A stretch of DNA of 64,000 nt from Aquisalinus luteolus. Lineage in GTDB: Bacteria; Pseudomonadota; Alphaproteobacteria; Caulobacterales; Parvularculaceae. Under the pieces are notes generated by a model. It was not told where the DNA came from and searched no databases. It saw only the letters and a program-made list of their open reading frames with translations. Position 1 is the first letter of the stretch, and each line of letters starts with the position of its first letter. The stretch spans positions 934,001-998,000 of the forward strand of contig NZ_VCJR02000001.1 of the NCBI RefSeq assembly GCF_009712425.2. The letters are read 5' to 3'. Made by a program: the position numbers and the translations under genes. Below are positions 17,955 to 25,858 of the stretch, one piece after another.

Positions 17955-19592
17955 ATGGAAGATCTTTCACAGGGCATGGTCGAGTTGGTGTTCTTCAGCG
18001 TCCCGGTGCTGGGCGTTGACGTACAGATAATCGTGCTCTGGCTGGCTGCGGCGATGATCTATTTCACGGTCCGCCTTGGTTTCCTGAATGTCCGGGGCAT
18101 GCCCAGGGCCATTGCCGTGCTTGCGGGGCGCTACAAGGATCCGGATGCACCCGGCGAGGTTTCACAGTTTACCGCCCTGGCGACAGCGCTTTCCGGCACG
18201 GTCGGGCTCGGCAATATTGCCGGCGTTGCGATTGCCATTGCCATGGGCGGGCCCGGCGCGGCGCTGTGGATGATGGTCATCGGGTTCTTCGCGATGAGCG
18301 TCAAATATGCCGAAGTCCTACTCGCTGTTAGGTACAGGCAGACCCATCCTGACGGCCATATATCGGGCGGTCCGATGTGGACATTGAGGAACGGGCTGGC
18401 GGCCCGTGGAAAACCCCGCCTGGGCCGATGGCTCGGCGGTCTCTATGCCCTGTTTGCCCTGTTTGCGTTTGTACAGATCATCCAGGTCAATCAGTCCTTC
18501 TCGCAGATCGTCACAGTATCGGGGATGGAAGGAACGAGAACAGACCAGTTGATCTACGGGATCGGTATAGCGCTGCTTGCCGGGCTGGTTCTTGTTGGCG
18601 GTGTGCGGACGATCGGGAAGATCACGTCGCGCCTTGTGCCGCTCATGTGTGTTCTCTATCTGGCCGGTGTCGCCGTGATCCTGGTGGCAAATGCCGGATC
18701 GATCTGGCCGTCGATCCAGATTATCGTTTCATCGGCATTCGATCCGGCCGCTGCTACAGGCGGGGTACTGGGCGCTTTCGTGGCGGGCATGCGCCGGGCG
18801 GTCTATTCCAGTGAAGCCGGTATCGGATCGGCCGCGATCGCGCATTCCGTCGCCAGGACCCGTGATCCGGCTTCCGAAGGCCTGCTTGGCCTGCTCGAGC
18901 CCTTTATCGATACGGTCGTGGTCTGCAGTGCTACGGCGCTTGCGATCGTCGTCTCCGGCGCCTGGCAATCCGGAGAAAGCGATATAGCGATGACGTCCCT
19001 GGCGTTTGAGTCCGTCAGCGGATGGTTCCCGGTAGTGCTGGCGATGGCGGTTTTCCTGTTTGCCTTCTCCACGATCCTTTCGACTGGTTATTATGGTCTC
19101 CAAGCCTGGAACTATCTTGTCGGGAAATCGCCATTCAGGGACAGGATCTTCCTGGTCTATTTCTGTCTTGCCTTGCCGGTCGGGGCGGTAATCGACATCA
19201 CCACGGCCGTGAATCTCATCGACTCGCTTTTCTTCCTGCTGGCGGTGCCGAACGTGATCGGCCTGTACCTGCTTTCAGGCGACGTGCGGGGAGTGTCAGC
19301 CATGGGGTACTCTGTTCCGGGTTGTTTTATCGTACAGGTGCTGCCCGCAGGGCATCGGCGATGGTTTCGCGCAACAATTTGGGCTGGTAGGCAGCATCAT
19401 AGGGCAGGGGACGCGCCGGCGGTTGTCCGGGATCGCGAAACGCCTGCAGCCAGCTATAATGGTCTGCCATGCCCCAGAGCAGGAATTCCTTCGTATTACG
19501 GTTCTCGAAGGCGATATCCATATAGTCTCTCGCATAGGCGGACATTGCGGCGTCCCTGGTGGCATCATCTGACTCATAAAGCCTGTCATTGA
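17955..19592 (+). CDS. AGCS sodium:amino-acid symporter, altered C-terminus
   Basis: The first about 445 residues are a clear alanine/glycine:cation symporter: FTALATALSGTVGLGNIAGV, AEVLLAVRYRQTHPDGHISGGPM split over the first membrane helices, and SSEAGIGSAAIAHSVARTRDP. These carry amino acids with Na+ across the inner membrane. The natural protein would end shortly after NVIGLYLLSGDVR (about 19,289). From there the frame runs 100 codons into DNA that codes for the convergent GH10 xylanase, giving a nonsense-like tail (RRWFRATIWAGRQHHRAGDA). So the true 3' end seems to have been lost in a junction near 19,290. It may still be functional, since most of the transporter core is intact. Confidence 0.8.
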   Translation: MEDLSQGMVELVFFSVPVLGVDVQIIVLWLAAAMIYFTVRLGFLNVRGMPRAIAVLAGRYKDPDAPGEVSQFTALATALSGTVGLGNIAGVAIAIAMGGPGAALWMMVIGFFAMSVKYAEVLLAVRYRQTHPDGHISGGPMWTLRNGLAARGKPRLGRWLGGLYALFALFAFVQIIQVNQSFSQIVTVSGMEGTRTDQLIYGIGIALLAGLVLVGGVRTIGKITSRLVPLMCVLYLAGVAVILVANAGSIWPSIQIIVSSAFDPAAATGGVLGAFVAGMRRAVYSSEAGIGSAAIAHSVARTRDPASEGLLGLLEPFIDTVVVCSATALAIVVSGAWQSGESDIAMTSLAFESVSGWFPVVLAMAVFLFAFSTILSTGYYGLQAWNYLVGKSPFRDRIFLVYFCLALPVGAVIDITTAVNLIDSLFFLLAVPNVIGLYLLSGDVRGVSAMGYSVPGCFIVQVLPAGHRRWFRATIWAGRQHHRAGDAPAVVRDRETPAASYNGLPCPRAGIPSYYGSRRRYPYSLSHRRTLRRPWWHHLTHKACH

Positions 19593-20454
19593 CGTCGAAC
19601 TCGGTGAACAGAAGATCAAGTCCCATATCGGAAATTTCCTTGAGCCAGTTACTCCAGGCGGTCTGTTTCTGCGTCGTGAAGGGAATCTCCGGATCGAGCA
19701 TGATATGAGCCTGGATGCCAAGTCCGTCGATGGGGACGTCTCTGGCCAGCAACCGTTCCATCAACCGGAGCACGCCGTCGCGGTGGTTCGCGCTCTTGTC
19801 CTCCCAGGACATATAGTCATTATAGACCAGCTGCGCCTGCGGTGCATGTTCCCTGGCGACATGGAAGCAGTGATCGACGACGTCCCAGCCCATGGCGTTA
19901 TTGAAAACCGACTCGCGTATTTCGCCCGTTTCGTCGTTGAAGCTTTCGTTGATGACGTCCCAGGAATAGATATGCGGGGAGAAGTGGGACGCGACCCGGC
20001 TGATATAGCGGGTCAGGAATTGCGCCGCTTCATCGGCGCTGTTGAATTCCTGTGCGTTGACCCAGTCCGGCAGCCAGCGCGGATAATTCCACAGCAGCGT
20101 GTGGCCCCGCATGCCGATGTCATGCTTTTTGGAGAAATCGACCAAAGCATCGCCCGGGGCGAAATTCCATTCTCCCGGCTCATCTTCGATCGTATACATC
20201 TTGAGCTCGTTGCCCGGCACCATAATCGCACATTCCCGGGTGAATATGTCGATATAGGATTGATCGATCAGCTGGTCGAAATTGATCTCGGACCCGAAGA
20301 GAATGCCTTTCTCTGAGGCGAGGCTGCGCAGGGGCGGGCCTGGCAAGTCCATATTGGCGCTTGCCGGACTAAACCGTGCGGTGGCGTCCAGCACCGGCAT
20401 GAGTGCCGTGCCACCGAGCAGGGCGAGCATATTGCGACGTGAGATCCGGGACAT
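19327..20454 (-). CDS. GH10 endo-1,4-beta-xylanase, Tat-exported
   Basis: A 375-residue glycoside hydrolase family 10 protein. The N-terminus is a Tat-type signal (SRRNMLALLGGTALMPVLDA). Family motifs are in order: MVPGNELKMYTIEDEPGEWN, GHTLLWNYPRWLPDW, acid/base Glu at about 170 in SWDVINE, and nucleophile Glu at about 285 in LLFTEFDVND. It would cut beta-1,4-xylan in the periplasm or outside. The start has AGGAGG nearby. The ISPpu12-like element begins only 23 bases upstream of the start codon, so its original promoter has been displaced. It is convergent with, and overlapped by, the AGCS frame. Confidence 0.92.
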   Translation of the reverse strand: MSRISRRNMLALLGGTALMPVLDATARFSPASANMDLPGPPLRSLASEKGILFGSEINFDQLIDQSYIDIFTRECAIMVPGNELKMYTIEDEPGEWNFAPGDALVDFSKKHDIGMRGHTLLWNYPRWLPDWVNAQEFNSADEAAQFLTRYISRVASHFSPHIYSWDVINESFNDETGEIRESVFNNAMGWDVVDHCFHVAREHAPQAQLVYNDYMSWEDKSANHRDGVLRLMERLLARDVPIDGLGIQAHIMLDPEIPFTTQKQTAWSNWLKEISDMGLDLLFTEFDVNDRLYESDDATRDAAMSAYARDYMDIAFENRNTKEFLLWGMADHYSWLQAFRDPGQPPARPLPYDAAYQPKLLRETIADALRAAPVR

Positions 20455-20477
20455 GATTCCTCCTGATTATATATTAT

Positions 20478-20501
20478 GGGTAAGCGGATTAAATGGTTGA
20501 T
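20478..20501 (+). repeat. Left terminal inverted repeat of ISPpu12-like element
   Basis: 24 bases starting GGGTAAGCGG and ending AATGGTTGAT. It matches the reverse complement of 23,825-23,848 at 21 of 24 positions. Confidence 0.9.
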
Positions 20502-20564
20502 CTTACCTTTGCATGAGAGTGAGACAGACCGGCATCTCATCGGATTATCTGGTTGATGCTTCAC

Positions 20565-20972
20565 CTACTGCTGGTGCATGTTTCCTTCGCTAATTCCAGC
20601 AAGAACCCCACACGCCTCAACTTCCCGGTCATCGTTGCAACTCGCTCTCAGTGAAACGAGTTGTTTCTCAAGCGCTTGCAGAGCGGTTATCTGCGACCGC
20701 ACATGAGAGATGTGATCATCGAGCAAGGCGTTGACGGCGGTACAAGGCTGATGAGGGTCGTCCTGATAGCTCTGTAGTTCGTGAATCTCAGCCAGTGACA
20801 GGCCCAGGATTCTGCAGCGACGGATGAAGGCCAGCCCCTCACCATGCTTCTCGGTATAGACACGGTAACCGTTGTCCTGCCGATCAGGCGGCGGCAACAA
20901 GCCCTGCTGTTCATAGAAGCGGATCGTCTGTGTTTCGACCCCTACCAACTGCGCCAACTGACCAATGCGCAT
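20565..20972 (-). CDS. cadR: CadR/PbrR-type MerR regulator
   Basis: A 135-residue MerR-family regulator from ATG at 20,972 (MRIGQLAQLVGVETQTIRFY). HTH and wing are typical, followed by a dimerisation helix (ALLDDHISHVRSQITALQAL). Cysteines in HQPCTAVN and in the C-terminal SCNDDREVEACGVL loop fit the Cd(II)/Pb(II)-sensing CadR/PbrR group rather than mercury-type MerR. It should repress, and with metal activate, the divergent efflux gene across the promoter at 21,004-21,034. It is a passenger of the ISPpu12-like element. Confidence 0.88.
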   Translation of the reverse strand: MRIGQLAQLVGVETQTIRFYEQQGLLPPPDRQDNGYRVYTEKHGEGLAFIRRCRILGLSLAEIHELQSYQDDPHQPCTAVNALLDDHISHVRSQITALQALEKQLVSLRASCNDDREVEACGVLAGISEGNMHQQ

Positions 20973-21003
20973 CAGCCTCCTCCCCAACGGATTCTTTACT
21001 CTA

Positions 21004-21034
21004 TTGACCTTATAGTAGCTTTATAGTTTTAAAT
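21004..21034 (+). promoter_or_regulatory. MerR-type promoter of the CDF-lspA genes
   Basis: TTGACC (21,004-21,009) and TTAAAT (21,029-21,034) are 19 bases apart. That over-long spacer is the hallmark of promoters twisted into activity by MerR-family proteins. The spacer TTATAGTAGCTTTATAGTT has an imperfect dyad around GTAGC, resembling known CadR/PbrR operators. It lies between cadR and the CDF gene. Confidence 0.7.
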
Positions 21035-21067
21035 GGTACCACAACATTGTTCAAGTGGAGTCGTATC

Positions 21068-21964
21068 ATGAGCAAATCCTGTGGTGGCGCCTGTGGCGGT
21101 GATGCAACGTCCGCAGCGGATACCGATATACAGGCCTCCTCCGAGGCGCCAGGGAGATGGGTCAGTGTTTATGCCGTGCCGAAGATGGACTGTCCATCAG
21201 AAGAACGAATGATTCGCCTAGCCCTGAACGGCTTTGAGGAGATTCGGGCGCTGTCCTTCGACTTGTCGAACCGCCGGCTGAAGGTCGTGCATGACGGCGA
21301 GGTCGAGCCCGTCACCTCGAAACTGAAGACCTTGGGGCTAGGCGCCTCGCTTCAGGAAACCGTCGCTGCAAATCCGGAGACCATCAAGGCCGCCGAGTTT
21401 TCGGCAGCTTCTGCTAAGCAAGAATCCGGGACCCTGCGCTGGTTGCTCGGCATCAATGCACTTCTGTTCGTGGTGGAAATGACTGCCGGTCTGATCGCCC
21501 AGTCCACCGGCCTGATTGGAGAATCCCTGGACAATTTTGCCGATGCGGCGGTGTACGGGCTTGCCCTTTATGCGGTTGGACATAGCGTGAAAATGCAGGT
21601 ACGTGCCGCGCATCTTGCTGGTGTACTGCAACTGATCTTGGCTGTGGGCGTGCTCGTAGAGGTGGTGAGACGCTTTGTATTCGGTAGTGAGCCTGAATCG
21701 CTGGTGATGATGGCTATCGCATTCGTCGCATTGATTGCCAATACCAGTTGTCTGCTGCTCATATCCAAACATCGGGAAGGCGGGGCGCACATGAAGGCAA
21801 GCTGGATATTCTCGGCCAACGACGTGGTGATCAACCTGGGGGTCATCACCGCCGGCGCCCTGGTCGCGTGGACCGGTTCCAATTATCCGGATCTGATTAT
21901 CGGCACCATCGCGGGGGGCATTGTACTTAACGGTGCCAGACGCATTTTGGCGTTGAAGGGTTAA
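21068..21964 (+). CDS. Cation diffusion facilitator metal efflux protein
   Basis: A 298-residue CDF transporter. ATG at 21,068 (MSKSCGGACGGDATSAADTD) has GGAG upstream. The first 100 residues have a Cys-rich start and a ferredoxin-fold metal-binding-like domain (VPKMDCPSEERMIRLAL, where the second Cys of a GMDCxxC motif is absent). Then come six membrane helices with the CDF metal site motif (ESLDNFADAAVYGLALYAVG and FSANDVVINLGVI). It exports divalent metals such as Cd, Zn or Pb from the cytoplasm. It is the first gene after the CadR-controlled promoter, followed by lspA after 3 bases. Confidence 0.9.
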   Translation: MSKSCGGACGGDATSAADTDIQASSEAPGRWVSVYAVPKMDCPSEERMIRLALNGFEEIRALSFDLSNRRLKVVHDGEVEPVTSKLKTLGLGASLQETVAANPETIKAAEFSAASAKQESGTLRWLLGINALLFVVEMTAGLIAQSTGLIGESLDNFADAAVYGLALYAVGHSVKMQVRAAHLAGVLQLILAVGVLVEVVRRFVFGSEPESLVMMAIAFVALIANTSCLLLISKHREGGAHMKASWIFSANDVVINLGVITAGALVAWTGSNYPDLIIGTIAGGIVLNGARRILALKG

Positions 21965-21967
21965 ATA

Positions 21968-22480
21968 ATGCTCATTATTGGCAAAAAGCTCTCGCCGTAT
22001 GCCCTATTGTCCATATCGGGCCTGCTGGCAGCGTCTGATCAGGCTGTAAAGTGGCTGGTGCAGCAATCAATGGCCTATGGCGAGTATGTTTCGGTGACCC
22101 CGTTCTTTAACTGGGTGCACCTATGGAACACCGGTGCCGCATTCAGTCTTTTTGCGAATGGTGGAGGCTGGCAGCGCTACTTTTTTATCGGAATCGCGGT
22201 AGTGGTCTCGATTTTTCTGATCAAGCTGATCCTTGAAAATCGTCATAAAGGAGAAGCCATCGCTTACAGTCTTATCCTCGGTGGCGCCATGGGCAACCTG
22301 ATTGACCGGGTCTTTCGCGGCTATGTTGTGGATTCCTTTGATTTCTATTGGCGAGACTGGCATTGGCCGGCCTTCAACCTGGCTGATATTGCAATTGTCC
22401 TCGGTGCCTTACTTTTCGTTTCCAGCAGCTTGTTGGGTAAAAAAGCAAACACCAATGCCGAGCCGGATGGATCTGACTGA
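21968..22480 (+). CDS. lspA: Signal peptidase II, IS-borne accessory copy
   Basis: A 170-residue prolipoprotein signal peptidase with four membrane helices. Conserved stretches are seen: ASDQAVKWLV, NWVHLWNTGAAFSLF, the first catalytic Asp region GGAMGNLIDRVFRGYVVDSF and the second in FNLADIAIVLG. The enzyme removes signal peptides from lipoproteins in the inner membrane. This copy is a passenger between the CDF gene and the transposase, as in the pbr-type metal operons where it is called pbrC, and is not the housekeeping gene. Confidence 0.92.
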   Translation: MLIIGKKLSPYALLSISGLLAASDQAVKWLVQQSMAYGEYVSVTPFFNWVHLWNTGAAFSLFANGGGWQRYFFIGIAVVVSIFLIKLILENRHKGEAIAYSLILGGAMGNLIDRVFRGYVVDSFDFYWRDWHWPAFNLADIAIVLGALLFVSSSLLGKKANTNAEPDGSD

Positions 22481-22501
22481 CACCTACGCCTATACAACAC
22501 C

Positions 22502-23790
22502 ATGACCGAACTTCCCGACAACATCCTTCACCTGCCGCAATACCAAGTACTGGGCTGCAAATCAACCGACGACGAAATGCACTTCCAGGTGGACGTGCCC
22601 GATCCCATCGCCTGCGAGGAATGCGGCGTGCAGGGTGAGTTCGTACGGTTCGGCAAGCGTGACGTTCCCTATCGTGATCTGCCCATCCACGGCAAGCGGG
22701 TCACTCTCTGGTGGTCCGCCGCCGATACACCTGCCGGGCCTGCAAGACAACATTCAGGCCCCAGCTACCGGAGATGGTGGACGGATTCCGTATGACACTG
22801 CGGCTGCATGAGTACGTGGAGAAGGAATCCTTCAACCACCCCTACACCTTTGTGGCGGCACAGACCGGCCTGGACGAGAAGACGGTGCGCGACATCTTCA
22901 ACGCCCGCGCCGAGTTCCTGGGGCGCTGGCACCGCTTCGAGACGCCCCGCATCCTGGGCATTGACGAGCTATACCTGAACAAGCGCTACCGCTGCATTCT
23001 GACCAACATTGAGGAGCGAACCCTGCTCGACCTGCTGGCCACCCGCCGCCAGGACGTGGTGACCAACTACCTGATGAAGCTGAAAGACCGGCAGAAGGTC
23101 GAGATCGTCAGCATGGACATGTGGAACCCCTACCGGGCAGCGGTCAAGGCTGTGCTGCCCCAGGCCCGTATCGTGGTCGATAAGTTCCATGTGGTGCGCA
23201 TGGCCAACGATGCCCTAGAGAGAGTGCGCAAGGGCCTCAGAAAGGAGCTGAAACCGTCCCAGAGCCGGACTCTCAAGGGAGACCGGAAAATCCTGCTGAA
23301 ACGCGCTCACGAAGTCTCAGACCGGGAGCGCCTCATCATGGAGACCTGGACAGGCGCGTTCCCGCAACTGCTGGCCGCCTACGAGCACAAGGAGCGCTTC
23401 TACGGCATCTGGGACGCCACCACACGGCTCCAGGCAGAAGCCGCCCTGGACGAGTGGATAGCCACCATCCCGAAGGGCCAAAAGGAAGTCTGGAGCGATC
23501 TGGTCAGGGCAGTGGGAAACTGGCGCGAAGAGACCATGACCTACTTCGAGACGGACATGCCCGTCACCAACGCTTACACGGAGTCCATCAACCGACTGGC
23601 CAAGGACAAGAACCGTGAAGGGCGCGGTTACTCCTTCGAGGTGATGCGGGCACGAATGCTCTACACCACGAAGCACAAGAAGAAGGCACCGACTGCGAAG
23701 GTCTCTCCTTTCTACAAGAAAACCATCGGTTACGGACTGCCGGACTTCGCAGAGGAACTCAACTACGGAGTCGATCTATCAACCATCTGA
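22502..23790 (+). pseudogene. tnpA: ISL3-family transposase, one-base frameshift
   Basis: Two overlapping frames together make one ISL3 transposase. Frame A (22,502-22,795) has the N-terminal zinc-finger part with CEECGVQGEF and ends its good sequence at GKRVTLWW. Frame B (open from 22,711) picks up at VRRRYTCRACKTTF and gives the HTH and DDE domain (ILGIDELYLNKRYRCILTNI, IVVDKFHVVRMANDALERVR, and the Glu region TNAYTESINRLAKDKNREGR). One missing base, probably a G in the tggtgg/tcc run near 22,711-22,716, explains the break. Restored length would be 429 residues. It is either inactive, rescued by slippage, or a sequencing error. Confidence 0.85.
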
Positions 23791-23824
23791 GGGTGGTATC
23801 AGATTGATGGGGTGAAGGTGCCCC

Positions 23825-23848
23825 ATCAACCATTAAATCCGTATACCC
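23825..23848 (-). repeat. Right terminal inverted repeat of ISPpu12-like element
   Basis: 24 bases, ATCAACCATT through CGTATACCC, matching the left end in inverted orientation with three mismatches. It lies 34 bases after the transposase stop. Confidence 0.9.
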
Positions 23849-23906
23849 ATTATTATATGGCACATAATCTCATATTATGGATAATTGTGAAGGGATTTCT
23901 TGGAAT

Positions 23907-23932
23907 GCTTGCGGGCAGGGATGCCCGCAAGC
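23907..23932. terminator. Perfect 11-bp hairpin right of the IS element
   Basis: GCTTGCGGGCA and TGCCCGCAAGC flank the loop GGGA. No T-run follows on either side. It lies in the 250-base gap between the IS element and the leftward fbpB gene and may be an old terminator. Confidence 0.4.
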
Positions 23933-24102
23933 TTGCTCACTCTTCAGCAACCGGTATTGGAGTAACGGCAAGAGGCGGTTTGATTCTGGCTTCTATTCGC
24001 CTGCGGCAGTGATGTAGAAAATCGCAGAGCAGCTAGGTGTGGGCTTTCAATAGGTTGTCCATTCGGGCTGACTGGGCCAACATGTTGAGGCACCACACTT
24101 GG

Positions 24103-25752
24103 TCAGCTCCGCGGCGTAGTCTCTTCTGCTGACCCGATATGGCTGAGCAGCAGGACGGGTACGATCCCGATCAGGATGATCGCCAGAGCTGACGTCGAGG
24201 CTTCCATCAGGCGTTCGTCGCTGGCGAGGCGGTAGACCCTGGTTGCCAGTGTTTCGAAATTGAACGGCCTGAGAACCAGCGTCGCGGGCAGTTCGCGCAT
24301 GCTGTCGACGAAAACCAGGAGCAGGGCGGCCCCCAGGCTGCGCACCATCATCGGTGCGTGAATGCGTCTGATGACCGCACGGGGGGAGGCACCGAGGCTG
24401 CGTGCGGCATCATCCATATTCGGCGCGATGGCGGCCAGGCCTGCATTGACGCTGTTAAAGGAAACGGTCAGGAAACGGATCACATAGGCATAGGTCAGCA
24501 GGATGATCGTGCCGGACAGGATCAGCCCGCCATTATACCCGAAGACGGCGCTGGCGAAGCCGGTCAGGGTGCGGTCAAAGCCTGCGAGCGAGCCCAATAT
24601 CCCGATGGCGATGAGAATGCCGGGCAGCGCGTATCCCATCGTGGCAAAGCGAATGGCGGCGTTGGTCGCCCAGTTGCCGCTCAGACGTTGCGCGTAGGCA
24701 AGCATGAGGGCAAGACCTGCCGCCAGTATGGCCGCAATACACGAGATGCTGATGCTGTTTGTGGCATAGGTCAGGAAATCACCGATCCGGCTGTCGCCAC
24801 TTTCAATCGTGTATCCGGCAAGGACAATAGCGGGGAGCAAAAACCCGAACAGGACCGGCAACGCGCAGGTGGCAATGGCGAGAAGCTGGTGGACCGGTGA
24901 CAACATCAGTCGGGCGGGCCTGCCCCCCCGGCTGGTATCTGTACGCCCGCCGCGGGTCAGGCTTTCGAAGCTGATTAGGGCGAGGACGAAAAGCAGCATA
25001 ACGCCGGCGATCTTCATCGCGGCGAGTTTCTCGCCCATGCCGATCCATGTCCGGTAGATGCCGGTGGAGAGCGTCGGGACGGAGAAATATTCGACGACGC
25101 CGAAATCAGCCAGCGTTTCCATCAGGACCAGGGCAAGGCCGCCGGCAATGGCAGGGCGCGCGGCCGGCAGGGCGATTCGCCAGAAGGCGCGGGCCGGGCT
25201 GTCCCCTAGTATTCGTGCCGCTTCGAAAAGCGTGCCGGCGCGCGAGGCGAAACTGGCCCGGGCGAGCAAGTAGATATAGGGATACAGGACCAGGCTGAGG
25301 AGCAGGGCAGCGCCAGGCAGGGTCCGGATCGACGGCATTGTGAGGCTGCCGAAGACTCCAGGCAGGCCGTACAGCCAGGTCTGGACTGGGCCGTAGGGCG
25401 CGAGCAGGTCGGTATAGGTATAGGCGATGATATAGGCCGGCGCAGCGAGCGGCAGGACCAGCAGCCAGCCCAGCATCTTGCGCCCCGGAAAATCGGTCGC
25501 CGCGACCAGCCAGGCAGTGGAGATCCCGATCAGGCTGGATAGCAGGCCGACCATCACCATCAGGAGCAGGGAGTTTGTCACATAGCCGGGCAGGACGGTC
25601 TGGAAGAGATGCCGCCATGTACCGGATGTATCCCCGACAAACAGGGCCGCGAGAACCGTGACCAACGGTACGGCGACCAGCCCCATCACGAGAAATGCCG
25701 GTGCATGGCCGGCGAGCCGGGCCGGCGACAAGTGCCTCCTCAATTGCGTCAT
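24103..25752 (-). CDS. fbpB: FbpB-type ferric iron ABC permease
   Basis: A 549-residue permease with two fused six-helix halves, as in FbpB/SfuB/FutB. The permease loop motifs appear in each half: EAARILGDSPARAFWRIALP and DAARSLGASPRAVIRRIHAP. ATG at 25,752 (MTQLRRHLSPARLAG) is chosen; an upstream extension to 25,827 would overlap the divergent fbpC region. It forms the inner-membrane channel for Fe(III) delivered by FbpA and is driven by FbpC. It is divergent from fbpC with about 100 bases between, which is less usual than a single fbpABC operon. Confidence 0.9.
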   Translation of the reverse strand: MTQLRRHLSPARLAGHAPAFLVMGLVAVPLVTVLAALFVGDTSGTWRHLFQTVLPGYVTNSLLLMVMVGLLSSLIGISTAWLVAATDFPGRKMLGWLLVLPLAAPAYIIAYTYTDLLAPYGPVQTWLYGLPGVFGSLTMPSIRTLPGAALLLSLVLYPYIYLLARASFASRAGTLFEAARILGDSPARAFWRIALPAARPAIAGGLALVLMETLADFGVVEYFSVPTLSTGIYRTWIGMGEKLAAMKIAGVMLLFVLALISFESLTRGGRTDTSRGGRPARLMLSPVHQLLAIATCALPVLFGFLLPAIVLAGYTIESGDSRIGDFLTYATNSISISCIAAILAAGLALMLAYAQRLSGNWATNAAIRFATMGYALPGILIAIGILGSLAGFDRTLTGFASAVFGYNGGLILSGTIILLTYAYVIRFLTVSFNSVNAGLAAIAPNMDDAARSLGASPRAVIRRIHAPMMVRSLGAALLLVFVDSMRELPATLVLRPFNFETLATRVYRLASDERLMEASTSALAIILIGIVPVLLLSHIGSAEETTPRS

Positions 25753-25858
25753 CCGTTCTGCCCGTTCCTGAAATCCATTGATTATGCTTTTCAATTGCAT
25801 CTGTATCAGCTTTAGTCCTGCTGACAAACATACGAAGCAAGTGAGGGCTGGGTCGGGC

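Larger units (their letters stand above)
20478..23848. mobile_element. ISPpu12-like ISL3-family element with passenger genes
   Basis: A complete element of 3,371 bases bounded by 24-base terminal inverted repeats with 3 mismatches (GGGTAAGCGGATT... at the left; the right end read inward is GGGTATACGGATT...). The flanks TATATTAT (20,470-20,477) and ATTATTAT (23,849-23,856) share their last six bases, consistent with an 8-base AT-rich target duplication. Contents: cadR leftward; a CDF efflux gene, lspA and the ISL3 transposase rightward. This is the gene set I remember for ISPpu12 of the TOL plasmid, which is also about 3.37 kb. The transposase carries a one-base frameshift. Confidence 0.92.

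Noticed and set aside
21968-22480. Housekeeping lspA
   Set aside because: It lies inside the ISPpu12-like ends behind a CadR-controlled gene, so it is a passenger copy.
23812-24012. 66-codon frame across the right end of the IS element
   Set aside because: It spans the inverted repeat and a hairpin, and has no family features.
25780-25798. Fur box between fbpB and fbpC
   Set aside because: GATTATGCTTTTCAATTGC matches only about 12 of 19 consensus positions; too weak to list as a feature, though its position is suitable.
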